From the NCBI GenBank assembly GCA_963707015.1, contig CAVPOO010000001.1, forward strand, positions 310,001 through 374,000: a stretch of DNA of 64,000 nt, in the 5' to 3' direction. This DNA comes from CAVPOO01 sp963707015. GTDB taxonomy: Bacteria; Pseudomonadota; Gammaproteobacteria; Thiohalobacterales; Thiohalobacteraceae. The translations under genes were made by a program, and so were the position numbers. Below the pieces are notes generated by a model. It ran no database searches and was not told where the DNA came from. It saw only the letters and a program-made list of their open reading frames with translations. Below, in pieces: positions 24,397 through 33,226 of the stretch (positions within the stretch are counted from its first letter, which is position 1; each line of letters begins with the position of its first letter).

Positions 24397-25578
24397 ATGG
24401 CACATATTGGAACCCCGCTATCTGCTTCTGCAACACGCGTACTGCTTTGTGGTGGTGGTGAACTGGGTAAAGAGGTGGTAATCGAGCTGCAACGTCTGGG
24501 TGTAGAAGTGATCGTTGTGGATCGTTATGAGAATGCACCTGCAATGCAGGTCGCGCACCGAAGCCATGCTGTTTCCATGCTGGATGGCGCGGCCTTGCGG
24601 GCCGTGATCGAAAACGAAAGGCCCGATTATATCGTTCCCGAAATCGAGGCGATCGCGACCGATACCCTGATGGATCTGGAACTGGAGGGTTACACGGTCA
24701 TTCCTACCGCCCGCGCCGCCCGCCTTACCATGAATCGCGAAGGCATACGCCGGCTCGCGGCAGAAGAGCTGGGCATCAAGACATCGCCCTACCGCTTTGC
24801 AGCCAGCCGCGAAGAATTTGACCAGGCCATTGCAGAGATCGGCTTACCGTGCGTGGTGAAACCGATCATGAGTTCGTCGGGCAAGGGTCAGAGCACGGTG
24901 AATAATCCCTCGGATATCGAGCCGGCCTGGAATTATGCGCAGGAAGGCGGACGCAGTGGCGCCGGCAAGGTCATCGTGGAAGGCCTGGTCGATTTTGATT
25001 TCGAAATCACTCAACTCACGCTGCGCCATGCAGGAGGAACCAGTTTCTGTGAGCCGATTGGCCACCTGCAGGTCGCCGGTGATTACCGCCAGTCCTGGCA
25101 GCCCCAGCCCATGAGCGGCAAGGCGCTGGCCGCTGCCCGTCGTATCGCGGCAGATATTACCGGGGCGCTCGGTGGTCGCGGCATTTTTGGAGTGGAATTA
25201 TTCGTCAAGGGCGATGAAGTGATATTCAGTGAGGTCTCACCACGTCCACATGATACCGGCATGGTCACGATGATCTCCCAGGATTTGTCCCAGTTCGCCC
25301 TACATGCCCGCGCCATCCTGGGTTTACCCGTCCCCAACATCCATTTCCACGGTCCCTCGGCATCCAGCGTCATTCTGGTCGAAGGTGAATCCCGGCACGT
25401 CAGCTTTGGTAATCTTGAAAGCGTGCTCGAGGCGCCGGATACACAGCTGCGTCTGTTTGGAAAACCCGAGGTCAAGGGGCACCGGCGGATGGGTGTGGTA
25501 CTGGCACGCGGCGAGTCCATCGAGGAAGCCCTGGCTAAGGCCCTGCAGGGGTCGGAGGCGGTGTCGATTTCGCTGTAG
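24397..25578 (+). CDS. purT: Formate-dependent phosphoribosylglycinamide formyltransferase
   Basis: 393 residues. PurT makes formyl-GAR from GAR, formate and ATP, replacing the folate-dependent PurN step of purine synthesis. It has the ATP-grasp layout: N-terminal GGGELGKEVVIELQRLG, PEIEAIATDTLMDLE, the ATP-grasp loop CVVKPIMSSSGKGQS, IVEGLVDFDFEITQL, and the metal-binding FGVELFVKGDEVIFSEVSPR. The SD AGGAGG (in CCGGAGGACA) precedes the ATG. It lies 206 bases behind fghA and 59 bases before the YaiI gene. Confidence 0.97.
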   Translation: MAHIGTPLSASATRVLLCGGGELGKEVVIELQRLGVEVIVVDRYENAPAMQVAHRSHAVSMLDGAALRAVIENERPDYIVPEIEAIATDTLMDLELEGYTVIPTARAARLTMNREGIRRLAAEELGIKTSPYRFAASREEFDQAIAEIGLPCVVKPIMSSSGKGQSTVNNPSDIEPAWNYAQEGGRSGAGKVIVEGLVDFDFEITQLTLRHAGGTSFCEPIGHLQVAGDYRQSWQPQPMSGKALAAARRIAADITGALGGRGIFGVELFVKGDEVIFSEVSPRPHDTGMVTMISQDLSQFALHARAILGLPVPNIHFHGPSASSVILVEGESRHVSFGNLESVLEAPDTQLRLFGKPEVKGHRRMGVVLARGESIEEALAKALQGSEAVSISL

Positions 25579-25637
25579 TGCTGCCGGATGAGACTGACGC
25601 ATTTCCTCATCCCGCCATCACAGCCGGAGGCAGTTCA

Positions 25638-26090
25638 ATGCAGATCTGGGTCGATGCCGATGCCTGCCCGAACGTCATCAAAGAGATTCTGTTTCGCGCC
25701 TCGGAACGGACGAACCGTGCGCTTATTCTGGTCGCCAATCAGCCGCTGCGAATCCCGCCTTCCCGCACGATCCGAACCGTCCTGGTGCCGGGCGGTTTCG
25801 ACGCGGCTGATGACTACATTGCCGAACGGGTGCAGCCAGGCGATCTGGTTGTCACCGCGGATATCCCGCTGGCCGCGACGGTGATCGAGAAACATGGCCA
25901 TGCGTTGAATCCAAGAGGGGAACTGTACACAAAAGATAATATTCGACAGCGGCTGGCCATGCGCAATTTCATGGAAGAGATGAGAAATGCCGGTCAGCTC
26001 ACGGGTGGACCGCCAGCGCTTGGCCAGAATGACCGGCGCGCCTTTGCCAATGCACTGGACCGGTTCCTGACGAGACACAGCAATGCCTGA
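25638..26090 (+). CDS. YaiI/YqxD family (DUF188) protein
   Basis: 150 residues from the ATG at 25638, chosen because the family begins with the conserved IWVDADACPNVIKEI motif. Other family signatures are NQPLRIPPS, VTADIPLAATVIEKHGHALNPRGE and the GGPPALGQNDRRAFANALDRFL tail seen in parts. The fold is related to PIN-like nucleases, with conserved Asp residues that could bind metal. The biological role is not established. It directly follows purT and may be cotranscribed. Confidence 0.95.
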   Translation: MQIWVDADACPNVIKEILFRASERTNRALILVANQPLRIPPSRTIRTVLVPGGFDAADDYIAERVQPGDLVVTADIPLAATVIEKHGHALNPRGELYTKDNIRQRLAMRNFMEEMRNAGQLTGGPPALGQNDRRAFANALDRFLTRHSNA

Positions 26091-26247
26091 AGTCAGCACC
26101 CGGAGACGGGCTCGCCCGGCATGTTGCGAAAATGCCAAAACCAGCTAGATTAAGCGCTAAACTGCGCAACCATCCAGCCACACAGGCGACCCCTGCGCAC
26201 TAAGGCGAAACGCAGCGGATGACGGGCCCATCGAGGAGCAATGGCAC

Positions 26248-27060
26248 ATGACGCAGTCGGAACTCGAGCAGGAACACCAGCAAGCAGAGCCACAGGGCTT
26301 GCCTTTCGTTGCGCCCTGTCGGCGACTGGCACTCACGGACCCGATCAAATGGCTGAGACTGGGCTGGGACGATTTCAAACAGGCACCGGGCACCAGCCTG
26401 TGGTATGGCGGCTTTCTGGTGCTGATCAGCTACGTGGTTACCTTTGTAACCTGGAAACTCGGTGGCTATATCCTGTTACTGAGTCTCCTGTCGGGTTTTG
26501 TGTTCATCGCACCCGCACTTGCCATCGGGCTGTACTCCATCAGCTGCCAGCTCCAGCACGGCCTCAAACCACGGATTACCCACTGTCTGCGGGAAGGGCA
26601 GCGTCACTTCGGCAACGAGATGGTGTATGCGGCGATTCTACTGGTGATTTTTCTGCTTTGGGCACGTGCGGCATCCATGGTTCATGTGTTCTTCCCGATG
26701 GAATCCGATCCCGACCTGAGCGACCTTGCCCTCTTCCTCGGGGTCGGTTCGGCCGTAGGGTCTATCTTTGCCGCGCTGGTGTTCAGTGCCAGCGCTTTTT
26801 CACTGCCCATGATGCTGGATCGCAAGGCAGATACGGTAACGACGGTGCTTACCAGCGTGAATGCGGTACTGCGCAACAAGGGCCCGATGGCGGTATGGGC
26901 GGCGATTATCGTGACATCACTGGCGATCAGCTTCGCAACCGCGTTCCTCGGCCTGGCGGTCCTGATGCCTGTCATCGGTTATGCGACCTGGCACGGCTAC
27001 CGCGACACCATACAGGCCGACGCCTGGCCGGAAAATACCAAAGTTCCAGCGCCGGAATAA
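26248..27060 (+). CDS. DUF2189 inner-membrane protein
   Basis: 270 residues, about six transmembrane helices. The N-terminal soluble segment PIKWLRLGWDDFKQAPG and the following GGYILLLSLLSGFVFIAPAL are typical of DUF2189, and FSLPMMLDRKADTVTTVLTS is also conserved in the family. Function unknown. Some members are near respiratory genes, but nothing here tells a role. Confidence 0.92.
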   Translation: MTQSELEQEHQQAEPQGLPFVAPCRRLALTDPIKWLRLGWDDFKQAPGTSLWYGGFLVLISYVVTFVTWKLGGYILLLSLLSGFVFIAPALAIGLYSISCQLQHGLKPRITHCLREGQRHFGNEMVYAAILLVIFLLWARAASMVHVFFPMESDPDLSDLALFLGVGSAVGSIFAALVFSASAFSLPMMLDRKADTVTTVLTSVNAVLRNKGPMAVWAAIIVTSLAISFATAFLGLAVLMPVIGYATWHGYRDTIQADAWPENTKVPAPE

Positions 27061-27181
27061 GCGCCTTGGGATTTCTTGGCACTGGACCCGTGCCGGTACG
27101 CCGGCATGCACTTCAGTGTCCAGCAGGCTTCTGATTCGGCCGCCCATGCACGCCGGCGTAACAAGCCCGGCTCACGGCAGC

Positions 27182-27850
27182 TTAACGCTTTAGACCAAAA
27201 ACAATCAGGTGGCGGTCACTTACACGCCTGAGCGACAGTTCGCCAAGGCCGGCCGAAACCAGCTGCTGTTCAATTTCCTCGGGCGTAAATGCCGCAAGCA
27301 AGGAGTTATAGAAGTCCCGCTGGAGAATTTCCGGCTCATCAGCTGAGTATCGGTTCACCAGTTCTTCCGCCTCCGCCCTGTTCTCGGGTCGCAACAGGTC
27401 GACGACGAATATTCGGGTGCCGCGCCCCGCATACTCGGCGATGGTTTGCCAGAGAACCTCCGGCCGATGAAGATGGTGGAGGAAACTTGTACTGATAATG
27501 AGGTCATAGGAAACGTGCGCTATGGGCGCCCCGGGAATACAGCCCTCGAAGAACTCAATCCGATCTGCAACCTCGCCTTCACGGGCCTTCCTCTCGTTGG
27601 CAAGCCGGATCATCACTGCCGAACCGTCAACCGCCGTAATTGCGGCCTCCGGAAAGCGGCTGCCAAATCTGAAGGTGACGTCTCCCGGACCACAACCCAG
27701 ATCAAGGATCGATCCTCTTATCCCGCTAGCCGGAAACTCGGCATCAAATAATTCGATAACCCGACTGTGCGGCTCCTCAAAATCGGCATGGGCGTACGCC
27801 TCCGCCTGCTCGTGTTCATCCATTAACTCCGGCTCAGGGACCCGTTTCAC
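27182..27850 (-). CDS. Class I SAM-dependent methyltransferase
   Basis: 222 residues from a GTG at 27850, which gives the usual family start KRVPEPELMDEHEQAEAYA; the ATG at 27823 (MDEHEQ) is also possible. The SAM-binding motif I is ILDLGCGPGDVTFRFGSRF, followed by the acidic ITAVDGSAVMI and LIISTSFLHHLHRPEVL. The substrate is unknown; the ADFEEPHSRVIELFD start recurs in bacterial methyltransferases of unassigned function. Confidence 0.88.
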   Translation of the reverse strand: MKRVPEPELMDEHEQAEAYAHADFEEPHSRVIELFDAEFPASGIRGSILDLGCGPGDVTFRFGSRFPEAAITAVDGSAVMIRLANERKAREGEVADRIEFFEGCIPGAPIAHVSYDLIISTSFLHHLHRPEVLWQTIAEYAGRGTRIFVVDLLRPENRAEAEELVNRYSADEPEILQRDFYNSLLAAFTPEEIEQQLVSAGLGELSLRRVSDRHLIVFGLKR

Positions 27851-27994
27851 TGCAATCCACCTGATCAGTAACGCTCCACTGGCTGACGCGCATGGCGCTG
27901 GCAGGAACCTCAAACGTAGGAGCTAGTAATCGGAATACGTCACTAACAATGCCTGATTCTGAGCCAGCCAGGATGCTGCTGGCGCCTGCGATTC

Positions 27995-28345
27995 CTACCG
28001 AAGCCAGGGTTGATCCGCTACACGGCGCTGGCTGAATGTGTCTCCACCCGCACACAGAATCCGGGTGTCGCCGGCGCGCTGCCATCGGGTCCGGATCGGG
28101 CGCGGACTGATTCGATCGGGGCCGCGCCGGGCAATTCCGCCAGACCAGGTGACCCGGTTCCGATGGCAAGTGGATCGCAGGCGTCGCAGTGTGTCAGAGT
28201 CGTAGCCGCCAGCGTAAGTGCGTACCGATACACTGGGCGGCGCGTCAGGGTACGACTCGCCAGCAGTTACACTCGCGGAACTCAGACCCAGCGTCGCCGC
28301 AACGAGCACGGTGACCGGACAGATGCCGTGGTTATTTTTATACAT
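27995..28345 (-). CDS. Small secreted protein, possibly frameshifted
   Basis: 116 residues behind a strong SD (GAGGAGA six bases before ATG). The N-terminus is a signal peptide (GICPVTVLVAATLGLSSASV, cleavage near VTA-GE). After about residue 75 the sequence turns Arg- and Trp-rich and looks out of frame. An alternative minus-strand reading covers 28018-28233 (ends APATPGFCVRVETHSASAV) and would suit a secreted protein better. Either an ordinary small secreted protein or one carrying a frameshift. Confidence 0.5.
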   Translation of the reverse strand: MYKNNHGICPVTVLVAATLGLSSASVTAGESYPDAPPSVSVRTYAGGYDSDTLRRLRSTCHRNRVTWSGGIARRGPDRISPRPIRTRWQRAGDTRILCAGGDTFSQRRVADQPWLR

Positions 28346-28461
28346 AGCTGTCTCCTCGACACAAACGCCTTTTGTGCACTGAAATTCACTGCGGACCTAA
28401 GTTAAGTGTAGACACAAATTGACACCGCTTGGCAGTGCTACAGCGAGCCGCGCGCCCGTTA

Positions 28462-28489
28462 CGCCTTTTTCTGCATCCCGGAAAAGGCG
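28462..28489. repeat. Inverted repeat after the antiporter gene
   Basis: CGCCTTTT (28462-28469) and AAAAGGCG (28482-28489) form an 8-bp stem within a larger GC-rich fold. It follows the antiporter stop codon on the minus strand and may act in termination or mRNA stability. Confidence 0.45.
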
Positions 28490-28538
28490 CATCAGCGGGT
28501 GCGGCGGGCTACACAAACCCCCCAGCCGTGAGCGGGCC

Positions 28539-29792
28539 CTAACTGGTTTCCGTCTGCACAGCCTCCGTCGAGCGTCGCACGACGCGGCCGAGTGTGAGAC
28601 CCTGGACGAAGATCGAAAACACGACCACCGCATAGGTCACCGCCACCAGGGAATTGCGCACCTCACCCGCTGGCAGCGACAGCGCCAGCGCGATCGAAAT
28701 CCCGCCACGCAGGCCAGCCCAGGTGAGAATTCTGACCACATGAGGACTGAAGCTTCGGAAGCGGCGCATCAGCCCAATGGGCAACCCCACACTCACAAGG
28801 CGCGCCAGCAGAACGATCGGGATTATCAGCACGCTAGCCTGCAGATATTCCGTTTCGAAGGTCAAGACCAGCACCTCCAGACCAATCAGCACAAACAAAA
28901 CCGCATTGAGAATCTCGTCAATCAGCTCCCAGAAGGTATCCAGATGCTCGCGCGTGCGGTCCGACATCGCCAGCACGCGCCCGTGATTGCCAATCAACAG
29001 CCCGGCGACGACAATCGCAACCGGCGCGGAAAGATGGAGTATCTCCGCCAGGGCGTATCCACCGCTGGTGAGCGCCAGGGTAATCAGCACCTCCACCTGG
29101 TAGTTGTCCACGCTCTTCAGCATCCAGTAGGCCACGCTGCCCGCAGCCAGGCCGAACAGAACACCCCCGACTGTCTCCTGGACGAACAGACCAAGCACGG
29201 CCCCCGCAGAAACCTCCTCACCGCCGGTGGCAATCCTCGCCAAGACCAGGAAAACGACGACTGCCACCCCGTCGTTGAACAGGGACTCGCCGGTAATCTT
29301 GGTTTCAAGACTCTTGGGCGCATGCGCCTGTTTGAGGATGCCGAGCACCGCGATCGGATCGGTGGGCGAGATCAGTGCTCCGAACAGCAGGCAGTAAACA
29401 AAAGGAATCTCCAGGCCGACCAGCTTGAAAGCCCACCATGACAAGCCACCGATTATAAACGTCGCCCCGATGACGCCGGCGGTGGCGAGCACCGCAATTA
29501 TCCCGCGCTGCCGGGCAAGATCGTTCAGATTGACATGCAGGGCCCCCGCGAAAAGCAAAAAACTCAGCATCCCGTGCAGCAGGGTCTCATCGAAATCCAC
29601 ACTGCGCAACATCGACTCGACTTCCTGTTCGATCGCCCCGCTCAGGGGACCCAGCAGGTTCAGTCCAAGCGAGAACAGCATCGCAATCAGCATGAGACCA
29701 ATGGTCGTCGGCAACTTGAGGAAACGGTAATTGAGATAGCTGAACGCGGCAGAAATCGACACCAGCAGAGCGAGGATATGAAACAGTTTCAT
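28539..29792 (-). CDS. Na+/H+ (cation/proton) antiporter, NhaP/CPA1 type
   Basis: 417 residues, about 12 transmembrane helices. The CPA1 core is visible: FGALISPTDPIAVLGIL (unwound helix 4), ITGESLFNDGVAVVVFLVL with the ion-binding Asn-Asp pair, and TWAGLRGGISIALALSL, the conserved Arg-Gly-Gly helix. It exchanges monovalent cations for protons across the inner membrane. No C-terminal TrkA/CNMP regulatory domain is attached. It is monocistronic here. Confidence 0.95.
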   Translation of the reverse strand: MKLFHILALLVSISAAFSYLNYRFLKLPTTIGLMLIAMLFSLGLNLLGPLSGAIEQEVESMLRSVDFDETLLHGMLSFLLFAGALHVNLNDLARQRGIIAVLATAGVIGATFIIGGLSWWAFKLVGLEIPFVYCLLFGALISPTDPIAVLGILKQAHAPKSLETKITGESLFNDGVAVVVFLVLARIATGGEEVSAGAVLGLFVQETVGGVLFGLAAGSVAYWMLKSVDNYQVEVLITLALTSGGYALAEILHLSAPVAIVVAGLLIGNHGRVLAMSDRTREHLDTFWELIDEILNAVLFVLIGLEVLVLTFETEYLQASVLIIPIVLLARLVSVGLPIGLMRRFRSFSPHVVRILTWAGLRGGISIALALSLPAGEVRNSLVAVTYAVVVFSIFVQGLTLGRVVRRSTEAVQTETS

Positions 29793-30324
29793 GAAGGATA
29801 TCCGGGTTACGGTGAAATGGTGACCCCGGCAATCATACCAGTAGCAACGTTTCCCGGCGTCCCTTGATACCGTGCCGCAGGGGGCATTGGGCCCGGTTCA
29901 GCACTCCGTCCAGCGGACACCGGCCTGGCCCGCAACCCAGCGACCGCAGACCGTCAAGGGATTTCACCCGCGACGCCGTATGCCTGCTCTCTTCAAACTG
30001 TGAACACGTATACGGAAAAACGCGCCGGACCGATTACATTGGCACTTCCCTTAACACAGCGGTTTCGCAATGGAACATGCCGAGCGCCGGTACCGGCACG
30101 CCCGGGCGCATACTGAAGGACCAGGACAGCGGACCTGCAAAGGTGCGCACGCTGCCCCCCACCAGCAGGGCGGCTGCAGCTTCCTGCGGGTCGCAGGCAT
30201 CCACGCCGTCGAACCCCGCGTCAGAATCCAGATTGCTGGCACCACTGTTTCGTTTGATTCCCGCGAGTCGCCAGGCTGGAGCCTGATTCAGCGATTCGCC
30301 GCACGCTTCACCGAAGGAGAACAC
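29793..30324. other. 532-base gap without a supported gene
   Basis: Open frames continue into it from the next gene but lack SDs and conserved features. Nothing recognisable. Confidence 0.5.
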
Positions 30325-30648
30325 ATGGAAAATCGAGTCCACAAATTTGAATCCACCACACGCACGGGTGCGGATTCCGATGCTAAACGGTACCAGGCCG
30401 TGCCGGGTCATGAACGGGGACCCTGGCCCTGCGTCGTCGTGCACATCGATGACATCCTGGGAAGTCAGCGACAACAAGAGGTGCAGCAGTGCCTGAAGGG
30501 AAAGACCGCGGTGATCCGGGCGTACTTCAGTCCGACGCGGCCACACCTGTTGCTGGTCGAATACAACGGGCAACAGATTACGTCGTACGAGATATTACAA
30601 CTGGTGATTGCTCAGAACGTCACTGCCCAGCTGATTGGCCCCGTGTGA
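30325..30648 (+). CDS. Small protein, possible ferredoxin-like fold
   Basis: 107 residues from an ATG at 30325 with the SD AAGGAGA five bases upstream. The C-terminal 75 residues have a beta-alpha-beta-beta-alpha-beta pattern (PCVVVHIDDILGSQRQQEVQ, KTAVIRAYFSPTRPHLLLVE, SYEILQLVIAQNVTAQLIGP) like heavy-metal-associated domains, without the CxxC metal site. Function unknown. Confidence 0.7.
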   Translation: MENRVHKFESTTRTGADSDAKRYQAVPGHERGPWPCVVVHIDDILGSQRQQEVQQCLKGKTAVIRAYFSPTRPHLLLVEYNGQQITSYEILQLVIAQNVTAQLIGPV

Positions 30649-30714
30649 GGTCCGCTTTGACGCGGGCTCGAGGGCGTACTCTGGGCGCCGGGATGCGAAC
30701 AGGCCATAGGCGGG

Positions 30715-31098
30715 TCAGTCTTCGCTCTTTAGCAGCGTCTTCAGGTCGGCGAACGGATTATGTGTGGCAAGGGGTTTTTGCGCATCGCCTGCCACGCCCG
30801 CGGCCTGTCCGGCTGCCTCCAGCTGCCGCTGGTGCTCATTGTCATGACAATAGACACACAACAGCTCCCAGTTACTGCCGTCACCCGGATTGTTGTCGTG
30901 ATCGTGGTCCCTGTGGTGAACCGTTAGCTGCTGAACATTGTCACGGGTAAATTCTCTCCCGCAGCGCCCGCAGACCCACGGATAGAGCTTTAGCGCCTGC
31001 TCGCGGTAGCCCTGTTCGCGCTGCTCCCGGCTGCGCCTGGAATCGGCCACGAGCTGGTCCAGCTTGCTGGTGCCCGGATGCGTCTTGTTCGATGGCAT
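30715..31098 (-). CDS. yajD: YajD-like HNH nuclease
   Basis: 127 residues from the ATG at 31098, with the SD GGAGGG six bases upstream. It carries YPWVCGRCGREFTRDN (first CxxC), LTVHHRDHDHDNNP (HH.D.D core), and WELLCVYCHDNEHQRQ (second CxxC with the HNH His). This is the zinc-ribbon HNH endonuclease layout of YajD. The C-terminus has KPLATHNPFADLKTLLK, also seen in the family. Its cellular target is unknown. Confidence 0.93.
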   Translation of the reverse strand: MPSNKTHPGTSKLDQLVADSRRSREQREQGYREQALKLYPWVCGRCGREFTRDNVQQLTVHHRDHDHDNNPGDGSNWELLCVYCHDNEHQRQLEAAGQAAGVAGDAQKPLATHNPFADLKTLLKSED

Positions 31099-31313
31099 GT
31101 GACAACCCTCCGGTTGGCCTGTCTGCCGGAATTCTACCGCAGGACGCCAAGGAGAAACAGGCATGCCACACCTTTGGCTCCGAATTCCAGCGGGCTGTCG
31201 AGATCATTTTTCCGGCATGCGCCCCCGACTAGCTCGATCATCAATACCAAGTGTTGTTACCTCGATCAACACCGCCTGCGATGAGAAATGCCTCAGGGCG
31301 CGTGAGTGACCGC

Positions 31314-32762
31314 TCAGTGCGCGGTGGCCGCCAGCATTTTGGCGAATGACGTGCCATTGATTCGCAGATCCGCGCCGCCTGTCTCCACCTGCACTGTGTA
31401 GCGGCCATTATTGCGCACCAGGAAGCCCTGGGTCTCGAGCTGCAGGAGCTGCTGTTCGACCTGTTCGGCTACCCGCCGGTCCAGCTCGTCTCCCGCGGGC
31501 ATCGCGTGCTCGCCCGCGGCATAGGCCGTCTTAAGCGCTTCGCGCACCCGCGCGGCTGCCAGCGCCTTTACCATGGCCTGGGGCACGGCCAGCTGCGCCG
31601 ATCCCTGCACCGCGGCGAGCAGTGCCAGAGGATTCTGGTCAGCCACCGGCAGCGCGCCGGTCGCGGTCAGATCCAGACGGGCGTCCAACGCACCAAAGGA
31701 CGTCTCGACATTCAGCTCGTCAATGCGCAACACGGGCTTGCCCGCGATCAGATCTGACAAGTGCTGCAGCGCCACACCGGTCAACGCGAGCTGCTGCTCC
31801 TCCCGTGGTATCCGCCGTTGTTGAACGGCCCGCATGGCATCCCGCAGGGCGGCGACCGACGCCATACGCAGGTTGTCCACACCGCTTGCGACCTGCACAC
31901 GCCGGATCACCCTGCTGTTGTAGCGGATATCATTGACGGTCATCCGCGCGGCTGACGCCAAACGATCCCCCTTCGCCACCGTCTCACCGCTGAACTCCAG
32001 GGGGCCGATGCTGAACCGGCCAGACTCACCGATTGCCCGTGTGACAGCGGACAACTGTATCCGCGACAAGCGAAAGGACTGGGTCCCGAACCACAGGTCA
32101 TAGGGCCCGCGCTGCAGATCACCCTGCATCGCGAGCGCGCCCAGCTCGAACTCACCACGCTCGCCCACTGCCCGCAGGCCGGGTGAATGCAGGGAAAAGC
32201 TCAGGCTCGCAGAGTCTGGCACGGTTTCCAGGGTCCCCTCCAGACCCTGCCAATGGATGGTCTGAGCTGTGTTCTCCTGCTGGCGGCGGAAGGGTGCGAC
32301 ACTGACACGCGAGTGGGTCGCGCCATCGAGCGCCATCCGGCTCACCAGGTGCAAGGGTTCGGGCGCGCCGATAGATTTCACAAACTCTCCCTGGCGGGGA
32401 TCTTGTGTATCCAGCCGTGTCTCGATCACAAACAGGCCAGCGCGATCGCCCCAAAAACGCGGCAGATGCTCGACCTCGTGCCGCAGTACGACGCGCAAGG
32501 GCTCGCTTGCAGGCTGGTTGGCTTGTACCTTTGCACCTGTGTTGCCAGGCATCGCGGGTAACGCCAGTTCGACAACCGTGACCGCACTGGATCTCACAAA
32601 GCCACGGCGGTATGCCACGCTGCGTACGGCAAACAACGGGTGTTCCGGGATCGCGGCCAGCGTGTCGAGATAGTAGGCCCGGGCCTCATGCCCGGCATAC
32701 AGGGTCGCCCCCAGCACCACGGACACAATCCCGGCAAACACGCCGATAGCAAACCTGTGCAT
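31314..32762 (-). CDS. YdgA-like DUF945 protein
   Basis: 482 residues from the ATG at 32762 (SD AGGGAAGG). The N-terminal signal anchor is RFAIGVFAGIVSVVLGATLY. The rest is a long periplasmic domain of beta-rich, amphipathic segments (for example THSRVSVAPFRRQQENTAQT and RGEFELGALAMQGDLQRGPY) characteristic of the DUF945/YdgA family, related in fold to AsmA-like lipid transfer or envelope-shaping proteins. No catalytic site is seen. Monocistronic. Confidence 0.88.
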   Translation of the reverse strand: MHRFAIGVFAGIVSVVLGATLYAGHEARAYYLDTLAAIPEHPLFAVRSVAYRRGFVRSSAVTVVELALPAMPGNTGAKVQANQPASEPLRVVLRHEVEHLPRFWGDRAGLFVIETRLDTQDPRQGEFVKSIGAPEPLHLVSRMALDGATHSRVSVAPFRRQQENTAQTIHWQGLEGTLETVPDSASLSFSLHSPGLRAVGERGEFELGALAMQGDLQRGPYDLWFGTQSFRLSRIQLSAVTRAIGESGRFSIGPLEFSGETVAKGDRLASAARMTVNDIRYNSRVIRRVQVASGVDNLRMASVAALRDAMRAVQQRRIPREEQQLALTGVALQHLSDLIAGKPVLRIDELNVETSFGALDARLDLTATGALPVADQNPLALLAAVQGSAQLAVPQAMVKALAAARVREALKTAYAAGEHAMPAGDELDRRVAEQVEQQLLQLETQGFLVRNNGRYTVQVETGGADLRINGTSFAKMLAATAH

Positions 32763-33226
32763 CTTGCCTTCCCTGTCAGTTACTCTGCAGTTAACTGGCA
32801 GCATAACGACAGACAGACGCCAGTTCTTGACGCCCGCTGGCGATAACGAGCGGCTCAACCGGGGCCAGGCAGTACGCTACGCTTTTCGATTCGACACACG
32901 GGAGCGGCGCAGCGCCTCTCCCGTGTCAGAACGATTTTCCTACGCGGCCGCTGACCGGAAGCACTTGCCCCCATGGTTGTATAAATCTGCAATGTTATTC
33001 CACCCACGCTGGGTGCAGCACGTTTCCTCGCCCCCGGGCACTTACGGCCTGCAAGTCCCGATGTGACCGTAGCCCGGGCGCCACGCGCCCGGCAAGCCCG
33101 CATCGGCCCGTTAAGGTTGCGCACGTCGGGCCGATTGTAGTGACCTGAACCGGATTGGAACGCAAGTGACACAGGCACAGCACAGCCGGTGCGATTGTCT
33201 CTATGGGCGGCGGAAGGACTAAGCGG
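32763..33226. other. Divergent intergenic region with a GC-rich hairpin
   Basis: About 460 bases between the divergent DUF945 and M48 genes. GGGCGC and GCGCCC near 33076-33091 form a hairpin. No gene supported. It should contain promoters for both genes. Confidence 0.45.

Noticed and set aside
28419..29441. Plus-strand open frame of 340 codons
   Set aside because: Antisense to the NhaP antiporter; Gln/Arg/His-rich without structure.
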